In this document: in pieces, positions 34,010 through 41,211 of the stretch
Layout: every line of letters starts with the position of its first letter
Position numbering within the stretch: the stretch's first letter is position 1
NCBI GenBank assembly: GCA_016285345.1
Contig: JAEEQN010000015.1
Coordinates: forward strand, 1 to 61,272
Reading direction: 5' to 3'
DNA from: Victivallales bacterium
GTDB lineage: Bacteria > Verrucomicrobiota > Lentisphaeria > Victivallales > UBA1829
Length of the DNA stretch: 61,272 bases
Notes under the pieces: generated by a model
What the model was told of the DNA's origin: nothing
Seen by the model: the letters and a program-made list of their open reading frames with translations, nothing else
The model's database searches: none
Position numbers and translations under genes: made by a program

Positions 34010-35104
34010 ATGAATGAACAGTCCAAACCCGTAAAAAAGAAATTCGCAGTCGGTCACTTCTGCGGCAACGACAAATGCGTGTTCCAGGATGTGACCGGAC
34101 GCTATCTGGATCACATCCACGAAATCTTTTTTTCCTGGCCGGAGCTGAAGAACGCCCGCGGAATGAGAGGCAATCCCGATACGCTGAAGGAAATGATCGC
34201 CGCCGATATGCTGTGGGCGCGTTCCAAAGGACTTTCGCTCGACCTGCTCATCAACGCCATGTGCTACGGTGAAGAGGCGTTCACGGCGGAGCAGCATGCC
34301 CGCGTGACCGGCGCGCTGGCCGACATGGACCGCCGGGGCATCCTGCCGGAGACCGTCACGGTCATCTCGCCGTATCTGGCGCAGATCATCAAGCGAGACT
34401 TCCCGAAGATCGACATCCGGGCGTCCGTGAATGCGCGCGTTGACAGCATCATTTCCATGGAATACATGGCGCCGATGTTCGATTCCTACTACATCAGCCG
34501 CGATCTCCAGCGCGATCTGCCCACGCTCCGGGCTTTCCGCAAATGGACCCGCGACCATGGCAAAAAACTGTGCATGCTCGTGAACGGAAGCTGCCTGCGG
34601 AACTGCCCGTTCCATTTTTTCCACGAGACGATCAATTCGCACGGACTGAGCCGGACCGTGCCGGAAACGAAACGCACGGGCATCCAGCCGTCGCGCTGCA
34701 TCAACATGTATATGAAGAAGCAGTACGAGGAGATACTGCGTTCGTCCTGGATCCGTCCGGAGGACCTGCATTATTACGAGGACGAGGTCGACGTGGTCAA
34801 ACTTTCGACACGGGCGGTTCCCGATCCGGAGCGCATCATCCGCGCCTACTGCGAACGAAGCTACGACGGCAATCTGCTCGGCCTGCTCGATCCGGTCTAC
34901 ACGTTCTTCTTCCGGCCGTATATCCTCGACAACAAACGGTTCCCCGCGGACTGGGTTGAGAGCGGCATCGGCGGCAAATGCGCGACCAGCTGCACGCACT
35001 GCGGACGCTGCACGGAAGTCCTTTCCAAAGTCATGGTCATCGATCCCATGTTCGGGAAAACCAAAGTGTTGGATTATCATTTTGTCCCGAAGATCAAAAA
35101 CTGA
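34010..35104 (+). CDS. Cys-rich U32-like protein, tandem copy 3
   Basis: This 364-aa third paralog starts MNEQSKPVKKKFAVGHFCGND, lining up with copy 1. It has EIFFSWPELKNAR, LDLLINAMCYGE, ISPYLAQII, IRASVNARV, YISRDLQRDLPT, MLVNGSCLRNCPF, SWIRPEDLH, VKLSTRAV, RSYDGNLL and CATSCTHCGRC. The six motif Cys are kept, although the Cys before RDLQRD is Ser here, so that one is probably not a ligand. It is the most diverged copy and lies directly before the first glycosyltransferase gene (15-nt gap), placing the family in the glycan locus. GGAGAT precedes the start. Confidence 0.72.
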   Translation: MNEQSKPVKKKFAVGHFCGNDKCVFQDVTGRYLDHIHEIFFSWPELKNARGMRGNPDTLKEMIAADMLWARSKGLSLDLLINAMCYGEEAFTAEQHARVTGALADMDRRGILPETVTVISPYLAQIIKRDFPKIDIRASVNARVDSIISMEYMAPMFDSYYISRDLQRDLPTLRAFRKWTRDHGKKLCMLVNGSCLRNCPFHFFHETINSHGLSRTVPETKRTGIQPSRCINMYMKKQYEEILRSSWIRPEDLHYYEDEVDVVKLSTRAVPDPERIIRAYCERSYDGNLLGLLDPVYTFFFRPYILDNKRFPADWVESGIGGKCATSCTHCGRCTEVLSKVMVIDPMFGKTKVLDYHFVPKIKN

Positions 35105-35119
35105 TTCGTTGATACGCTC

Positions 35120-36313
35120 ATGCCGGCCGGAAAAAAAATTCTGATCTATTACTACATGTTCGGGGAAACTCTGGGCGGCAGCGATTATCTGCCGTTGCTT
35201 TTCATTGAGGAACTGCAACGCCGCGGGAACTCCGTTACGCTGGCATTGGACTGGAAATCCGATATTGAACATGCCGCAAAACACTACGATGTAAAAATCG
35301 ATCTTCAGGCAGTCAATGTCGTACTCGTCAAGCCGGAAAACAGTGTCCTTCGCCGACTCGATGCTGTTTTGCCGTTTTACAGGACCCGGCAACTGAAAAA
35401 GCTTGCGAAACATGCCGATGTCTGCATCTCCTGCGCCAATATGTTCGATTTCGGAAAACCGGCTCATCATGTGGTTTTCCTCATGCGGCTTTTCGGAGAC
35501 AATGCTTTCTGTGATTTTTTCATGCACAGGAAACCTCTTTCCGGACTTTCTCTTTTCAAGCGGAAACTCCGGACATTCCTGGCTGAAACGGTTTTGCGTC
35601 CTCTTCTCGGAATGCGCTCGACCCGGACGATCCTCGCCGATCATCGTGAACATATTTACGTTCCGTCCCGATATGTCGCGAATACCATGCGGGCTTTTTA
35701 CGGGGATTTCAACTGTACGGTCTTTTACCCGCCCACCACATTCGAGATTCCGCCAATGGCGATTGAACGCGCCCCGCTTCGTGTGGTTTATTTAGGGCGT
35801 GTTCAAAAGGAGAAGGGGATCTCTGAGATCATCGGTATTGTGGAGCGAGCCCGTGCCGTTTCCGGGCAGGATATCCAGCTCCATATCGCGGGTCCGCTTG
35901 CGCCCGGGGAGTATGCGGACACAATCAGGCGGACCGTCTCCGAAAAGCCGTGGATCCGGCTCTTGGGTCCGGTCTATGGAAACGATAAAGCCGCGTTTCT
36001 GCTCGGCGGGACATATGCCGTCCATGCCAGGCGTGACGAAGAGTTCGGAATATCCATTGCCGAATATCTGAAAGCCGGGATTATCCCCATCGTGCCGGAT
36101 GAAGGCGGCTCAAAGGAAGTGGTTGATGCCCCCTCTTTGACCTACCGCACAGATGAGGATGCGGCGCGGATATTGGCCCGCCTGCTCATTGACGGATCGT
36201 TCCGGAAGGAACAGGCCGATCATTGCAAAGAGCGTGCAAAGGAATTCTCATTCGGGCAATACATGAAACACCAGAACAGGATCCTGGACCGCATCATGGA
36301 AAGGCCGGTATGA
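35120..36313 (+). CDS. Glycosyltransferase family 4
   Basis: This 397-aa GT-B enzyme opens with KILIYYYMFGETLGGSDYLP, the acceptor-side Rossmann start. The donor domain begins near VVYLGRVQKEKGISEII (about 217-233) and carries EEFGISIAEYLKAG, the EX7E motif of retaining GT4 enzymes that binds nucleotide-sugar. Helices near the middle may touch the membrane. It would add a hexose or similar sugar to a lipid-linked glycan; donor and acceptor are unknown. It follows copy 3 by 15 nt and overlaps the next gene by ATGA (36310-36313). Confidence 0.87.
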   Translation: MPAGKKILIYYYMFGETLGGSDYLPLLFIEELQRRGNSVTLALDWKSDIEHAAKHYDVKIDLQAVNVVLVKPENSVLRRLDAVLPFYRTRQLKKLAKHADVCISCANMFDFGKPAHHVVFLMRLFGDNAFCDFFMHRKPLSGLSLFKRKLRTFLAETVLRPLLGMRSTRTILADHREHIYVPSRYVANTMRAFYGDFNCTVFYPPTTFEIPPMAIERAPLRVVYLGRVQKEKGISEIIGIVERARAVSGQDIQLHIAGPLAPGEYADTIRRTVSEKPWIRLLGPVYGNDKAAFLLGGTYAVHARRDEEFGISIAEYLKAGIIPIVPDEGGSKEVVDAPSLTYRTDEDAARILARLLIDGSFRKEQADHCKERAKEFSFGQYMKHQNRILDRIMERPV

Positions 36314-37443
36314 CTCCTTTTTTTTCCATCATCATCCCGTGCTGCAATGTGGCGCCTTATATTGATCAATGTCTCCGATCCATTTTGGACCAGCCGTTTC
36401 AGGACTGGGAATGCCTGGCGGTCGTGGAAACATCCCGGGACCAAACGGAACAGATCGTACGGGACTTCGCAGAAAAGGACAGACGCATCCGGGTTTTTAC
36501 GCAACCGCGAAGCGGTTCTCCGTCGGCGCCCCGGAATACAGGGCTTGACCATGCTTTGGGGAAGTATGTTATATTCATCGACGGGGACGATTTCATCCAG
36601 GAGAATTCCCTGGCTCGAATCGCTGAAAAGATTGAGGCTCATCCGGGAGCGGACTTATACCCGTGCGCCATTGTTGTTTCAGACAGCAAGAACGGGAAAG
36701 AAACCGTTTGGGACAACTACCCGGATAATACCACGCTGGAAATGACAGGGCAGAAAGCAATTGTAAGTTATCTGCAGCATCATCCGGATCCATGCCCCAT
36801 GGCGCAGCTGACTGTTTGCAGGAGGAGTTTCCTGAATGAAAAAGGACTGCGTTTCGTATACGGACTCAAGCACGAAGACAACGAGTTTTCCCCACGCGCA
36901 TTGTTGCTTGCGGAACGAGTAGTACCGCTTCACGAACCCTTTTACTGTTACCGCATTGTGCCGAACTCCATTACAAACTCGAAACAATCTCCCGGATATG
37001 AACTGAAGCACATCGCCAGGGTGAAAAGGAGTCTTATGGCATTTCATGCGGAAATGTCGAAAAAGCCGGGTTTTGATTCCCGAATCTCGAAATACTGGGC
37101 GAACCTGTGGCTTTCCAAGATTTTCGGGAGGTGGTTCTATCCATGGGTTGTTGACCATACGCCGCGGAGAATGCGGATCGGCACGCTTCGCTTCATGCTC
37201 GCGAACGGAACGGACGATTATTTGCTGCTGGTACAATCCGCACCGTTTATGAAAAAGCTGATGAGCCGGGTGCTTCTCCTGGCTGTCCGGCATCCGTCAA
37301 GCTGTGCCTGGTTTTCTGAACTCATGTTCCGGATGTTTTTTTTCCTGTCGGAGATCAAAAGCGGATTCAAGGAGAAGCCGGGACGATCCATTTCTTCCGA
37401 TGCTTCTTCAATCCCGGCATGTTCCACCTCAACCGGGCAATGA
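36310..37443 (+). CDS. Glycosyltransferase family 2
   Basis: This 377-aa GT-A enzyme starts MTPFFSIIIPCCNVAPYIDQ, the classic GT2 opening. Ser-Pro-Ser...RNTGLDHALGKYV and the metal/nucleotide motif IDGDD (about 94-98) follow. A C-terminal part carrying GLKHEDNEFSPRALLLAERV is shared with the later GT2 at 39944, so the two are paralogs. The ATG overlaps the GT4 stop. Sugar unknown. Confidence 0.88.
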   Translation: MTPFFSIIIPCCNVAPYIDQCLRSILDQPFQDWECLAVVETSRDQTEQIVRDFAEKDRRIRVFTQPRSGSPSAPRNTGLDHALGKYVIFIDGDDFIQENSLARIAEKIEAHPGADLYPCAIVVSDSKNGKETVWDNYPDNTTLEMTGQKAIVSYLQHHPDPCPMAQLTVCRRSFLNEKGLRFVYGLKHEDNEFSPRALLLAERVVPLHEPFYCYRIVPNSITNSKQSPGYELKHIARVKRSLMAFHAEMSKKPGFDSRISKYWANLWLSKIFGRWFYPWVVDHTPRRMRIGTLRFMLANGTDDYLLLVQSAPFMKKLMSRVLLLAVRHPSSCAWFSELMFRMFFFLSEIKSGFKEKPGRSISSDASSIPACSTSTGQ

Positions 37444-37476
37444 TAATGACATCATAACAACCTCCCCTTCCGTTTT

Positions 37477-38532
37477 ATGAACAACACGCCACTCTTTACA
37501 ATCATTTTGGCCGGATACCAGACGGAGCCATACTTGCAGAAAGCGCTGGACTCCGTCGCAAATCAGACGTATCGCGATTTCGAGGCGATCTGCTATGTGG
37601 AAGAATCGACCGACCGCTCACTGGAGATATGCCGTGCCATGTCGGAACGTGATTCCCGTTTTAAGGCGGCGACCGGGAAAAAAAGCGGCGGCGTAGGTGC
37701 TACGCGGAATTACGGGATCGATCATGCATCCGGTCAATATCTCGTTGTTCTGGACGGTGATGACTGGCTGGCGGAAGACATGCTGGAAAAGCTTGCGGAC
37801 AAGCTTCGACAAACCGGTATTGTCGATGTCTTGTCGTTTGCCGCCGTCAGCACGGAAACGGAAGACGTCGATCCGGCATCCGTTCAAAAGCTCACAAACT
37901 TCTCGCCCGGGGATCAGGATGGAGTGTTTTCCGGTCAGGACGCCATCAGAAAAGCAGGCCGGAACGGCGGACGGTTTCATGCCTATACCGTTTTGAGTAT
38001 TTATCGGACCGCATTCCTGCGGGAACACCGGCTTTACCAGCAACACTGTGTCATGGAAGATTTCGAATGGACTCCGCGCGTCTGGTTTCATGCTGAAAAA
38101 ATGGCCTATCTGGACAAAGTGTTCTACTTTTACCGGCGCAGAGCGAATTCTCTGACTACGGAGGCATCCTCGCGCATTATCTATGACCTGACAGGACACA
38201 TCCGTTCGCTGCTGGCATTTGCCGCCTCGGAACCCATCCCGGACGACATCCTCACGATCTGGAGCAATCAGTGGATCTCTGTCCTGTACTGGTTCATGTT
38301 CCACCCCGTCACATCCAGGAAAATTTCCGACTCCGATCGGAAACAGGCGCTGGACATACTTTTTTCCGGAGAAGGCAAATCACAATTTCTAAAACTTCTT
38401 TCGCGTGCATCCCGTCCGAAACGTCTTGCCCGCCCGCTTCTCCTTCTCGCCGCAAAAGGGATTCAGCTCCCTGCAAAAGTGTTTTTCCGAAAAATGTATT
38501 ATCCCTTGATCGAACAAAGGCAAAAAAAGTGA
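37477..38532 (+). CDS. Glycosyltransferase family 2
   Basis: This 351-aa enzyme starts MNNTPLFTIILAGYQTEPYL, and has SVANQTYRDFEAICYVEEST, GVGATRNYGIDHASGQYLVVL and the DGDDW metal-binding motif (about 90-94). After the catalytic domain come VMEDFEWTPRVWFHAEKM and FYRRRAN, typical acceptor-region elements of WcaA/EpsE-type GT2 enzymes. It is more distant from the other two GT2 proteins. It lies 33 nt after the preceding gene and is the last gene of the first transcription unit, before a 261-bp gap with a new promoter. Confidence 0.87.
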   Translation: MNNTPLFTIILAGYQTEPYLQKALDSVANQTYRDFEAICYVEESTDRSLEICRAMSERDSRFKAATGKKSGGVGATRNYGIDHASGQYLVVLDGDDWLAEDMLEKLADKLRQTGIVDVLSFAAVSTETEDVDPASVQKLTNFSPGDQDGVFSGQDAIRKAGRNGGRFHAYTVLSIYRTAFLREHRLYQQHCVMEDFEWTPRVWFHAEKMAYLDKVFYFYRRRANSLTTEASSRIIYDLTGHIRSLLAFAASEPIPDDILTIWSNQWISVLYWFMFHPVTSRKISDSDRKQALDILFSGEGKSQFLKLLSRASRPKRLARPLLLLAAKGIQLPAKVFFRKMYYPLIEQRQKK

Positions 38533-38661
38533 CGGAATCTTGTAATAATCTCTTGAGATCATTTTTCCCGTCAATGCCTTATGCTATACATTACATTTCA
38601 AAGAAAGGTTGCGGTTTTTTACTTGTTTTTTTCGGAAACAGACTTTTTTCGGAAGAACGAC

Positions 38662-38694
38662 TTGACAAAACCGAAAAAAAGGCTAATGTATAAT
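38662..38694 (+). promoter_or_regulatory. Promoter of the Stealth/GT2 unit
   Basis: TTGACA (38662-38667) and an AT-rich -10 zone. A perfect TATAAT (38689-38694) has a 21-bp spacer; TAATGT (38684-38689) fits at 16 bp. The leader to the Stealth ATG is about 95-100 nt. This 261-bp gap holds no gene. Confidence 0.5.
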
Positions 38695-38793
38695 ATATTT
38701 TTTGAGTTCCCTGAAGTTATTTTGCGTCTTTGTCCTGTTCTGTCAAGGCGCTTTTCAATGAATATAACCAGGCTGTGACACAAGGAGTTCGTC

Positions 38794-39822
38794 ATGGATA
38801 GAATAGATTTTGTCTTGCCGTGGGTAGATGGAAACGACAAGTCGTGGAACGCCTTGAAAAGCAGTTATGAAAGAACGGAGCAGAATACGTTTCGCGAAGT
38901 CGAAAACGATGCCAATGCTGAGTGGAGGTATCGTGACAACGGCTGGCTGAAATATTGGTTCCGTTCCGTGGAACGTTTCACTCCCTGGGTCAACCGGGTA
39001 TTCTTCGTCACTTGCGGACAAAAACCGGAGTGGCTTGACGAATCCAACCCGAAACTCTGCCTTGTCGATCATAAGGATTACATCCCCGCCGATTATCTTC
39101 CGACATTTCAATCCAACCCTATTGAACTCAATCTGCACCGCATTGCCGATCTTTCCGAACGGTTTGTGCTGTTCAATGATGACATGTTTCTATTGCGTCC
39201 TCTAAAGCCTGAGTTCTTTTTCAAAAACGGACTTCCCGTTATTCCGTGTGATCTCGGAATCCCCTACTGGCTCAGTGACAACCAGATCAGCCACACTGTG
39301 ATCAACAACTGCGGAGTTTTGAAGAGGAGCATCAATGTGAAACATCTGCTCTGGAAGAATATTGGGAAATATATTGATGTACGAGCACTTGGATTCAAAT
39401 GTACGGCAAAGAACTTCCTGTCCTTTGCCATCAACAAGACAATCATTCCCGGTTCTTTCGGACATCTGCCTCAGTCGCACCTGAAATCTACGCTGGATGA
39501 AATATGGCGAACGCAGCCGGATGTCATGGATAAGGTTTCACGCTACCGATTCCGCAACAACGACTGCGTGAATCACTGGCTTGCGTGTGCCTGGAACATG
39601 GTTTCAGGACGGTTTTATCCTGTAAATGAAAAGCGAAAAGGCGTTTTTGTCGGGATCAATACCGGCACACTCCCTCTTATATGTGAGATCATAGAGAATG
39701 GCCTGCATCCGCAGATTTGTCTGTGCGACAAAGGAAACGCCCCTGATTTAGGACGATGCATGGATGAAATAACCCGTACGTTAGACAAACTGCTCCCGGA
39801 CAAATCATCGTTCGAGAAATGA
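38794..39822 (+). CDS. Stealth-family sugar-phosphate transferase
   Basis: This 342-aa protein has the conserved regions of Stealth proteins: CR1 IDFVLPWVDGNDKSW (4-18), CR2 WRYRDNGWLKYWFRSVE (about 47-63) continuing through FFVTCGQKPEWL, VDHKDYIPADYLPTF, ELNLHRIADLSERF and FNDDMFLLRP, then CR3/CR4-like segments (HLPQSHLKSTLDE, NNDCVNHWLACAW). Known members transfer hexose-1-phosphate in capsule synthesis or serve as GlcNAc-1-phosphotransferase in animals. This predicts phosphodiester bonds in the glycan made by this locus. AAGGAG precedes the ATG. It has its own promoter region. Confidence 0.9.
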   Translation: MDRIDFVLPWVDGNDKSWNALKSSYERTEQNTFREVENDANAEWRYRDNGWLKYWFRSVERFTPWVNRVFFVTCGQKPEWLDESNPKLCLVDHKDYIPADYLPTFQSNPIELNLHRIADLSERFVLFNDDMFLLRPLKPEFFFKNGLPVIPCDLGIPYWLSDNQISHTVINNCGVLKRSINVKHLLWKNIGKYIDVRALGFKCTAKNFLSFAINKTIIPGSFGHLPQSHLKSTLDEIWRTQPDVMDKVSRYRFRNNDCVNHWLACAWNMVSGRFYPVNEKRKGVFVGINTGTLPLICEIIENGLHPQICLCDKGNAPDLGRCMDEITRTLDKLLPDKSSFEK

Positions 39823-39943
39823 AGGTGTTGTCCGGACGGAACCATGAAAAAAAGGATTGCTTATTGCCGCTCTTCTTGTTTGAGTCGAACCCCATGCTCT
39901 TTTTTGGGGACTATTGAATAACCTGATAACTTCTGCGTGAAAC

Positions 39944-41071
39944 ATGAATCCTTTCTTTTCTTTCATCATTCCGTGCTGTAATGTCGAACCTTATGTCCGG
40001 GAATGTCTGGCATCCATCACAGATCAGTCGTTTCAGAACTGGGAGTGTTTGATCGGCATTGAGCCTTCCTCCGACAAAACCGAGGAAACGATCCTTGAGA
40101 TCACTTCCGGCGATGAACGGTTTCGGGTTTTTTATGGCCCGCTCACCGGGTCGTGCTCCGCATCCAGAAACACCGGGATCGACATGGCGCGGGGAGAGTA
40201 TATCATCTTCCTTGATGGAGACGACACGATCGCGGAAGGCTGTCTCGAACGGCTCCATGAAAAGATCTGTGCAAATCCGGGAGCCGATCTCTATCCATGC
40301 GTAATCATCGCATACAACGAGAGCACCGGAGACAAAGAATTCCGGGACAACTACCGGGACGACACGACGAAGGAAATGACCGGTGTTGAGGCGACGCTTT
40401 ATTTGAACCGCCGTTTCCGCGGGGGTATTTGTCCGATGCTTCAGCTGACGGTCCATCGGCGGGGGTTTCTCGTGGAACACGATCTCAAATGCATCGTCGG
40501 ACTGCGGCATCAGGATGCCGAGTTTTCTCCCCGTGCTCTCTATCTGGCGAAACGTGTCGCTCCGCTTCATGAGCCATTCTATCTTTACCGCATCCGTCCG
40601 AATTCCGTTCAGACAAAAGCAAAAGGCGCGGCCTATTTTATGAAGGACTGGGCCATCATCACGAAATCCCTGCTTGCGTTCTACGACAGAGTTTCCAGGG
40701 AAGACGGGTTCGATACACGTGTTGTTCCCTGTTGGATTCGTCAGTGGTTTTCGGAAAAAAGGATGAATTTCCTGTGGTTCCTCCCGGAAAGGGTCAAGGA
40801 GATTCCACGCGAAAAACGGGTGGAATGGCTGAAGTTCATTTTTGAAGACGGCTTCGAGGCCTACAACCGCATGATGAAATACGGCTCGCGCCCGCAACGA
40901 ATGGCCGCATTCCATGTGCGCATGTTCGTCAGATGTCCGGCTCTGAGATGGTATGCCGAACTCTTCTTCCGGCTTTATTTCAGGTTCACTGAAAAATATA
41001 GTTCACGCCCGGCGGATAAACTGTACATCTCGATCCCGCCGCAAAACGGTTCCGCCGGTCAGAACTCCTGA
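39944..41071 (+). CDS. Glycosyltransferase family 2
   Basis: This 375-aa enzyme starts MNPFFSFIIPCCNVEPYVRE and has SITDQSFQNWECLIGIEPSS, SASRNTGIDMARGEYI and LDGDD (about 88-92). The C-terminal GLRHQDAEFSPRALYLAKRV matches the GT2 at 36310, and both continue with HEPFYxYRIxPNS, so they arose by duplication and may act on similar acceptors. It follows the Stealth gene after 121 nt and ends the locus at a bidirectional terminator. Confidence 0.88.
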   Translation: MNPFFSFIIPCCNVEPYVRECLASITDQSFQNWECLIGIEPSSDKTEETILEITSGDERFRVFYGPLTGSCSASRNTGIDMARGEYIIFLDGDDTIAEGCLERLHEKICANPGADLYPCVIIAYNESTGDKEFRDNYRDDTTKEMTGVEATLYLNRRFRGGICPMLQLTVHRRGFLVEHDLKCIVGLRHQDAEFSPRALYLAKRVAPLHEPFYLYRIRPNSVQTKAKGAAYFMKDWAIITKSLLAFYDRVSREDGFDTRVVPCWIRQWFSEKRMNFLWFLPERVKEIPREKRVEWLKFIFEDGFEAYNRMMKYGSRPQRMAAFHVRMFVRCPALRWYAELFFRLYFRFTEKYSSRPADKLYISIPPQNGSAGQNS

Positions 41072-41115
41072 ACTGTCTCAGCTCGCCTCCCGTGAGGCGG
41101 CTGAAAACCGGAAAT

Positions 41116-41170
41116 AAAAAAAGTCCGCTTCCGAACGGGGTGTACCGTGGAAGCGGACGAACTGTTTTTT
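41116..41170. terminator. Bidirectional terminator at the end of the glycan locus
   Basis: GTCCGCTTCC (41123-41132) pairs with GGAAGCGGAC (41149-41158). On the minus strand seven T follow directly (41116-41122), ending the GH97 gene; on the + strand TTTTTT (41165-41170) follows after a short gap. Confidence 0.85.
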
Positions 41171-41211
41171 GGAGATCAGCTTGTTTGTTTCAGCCGACTT
41201 TCATCTTGTCC

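Noticed and set aside
31647-35104. Labelling the three Cys-rich proteins as collagenase-type proteases
   Set aside because: The classic U32 peptidase signature is not visible; resemblance is limited to the general block pattern, so only U32-like is claimed.
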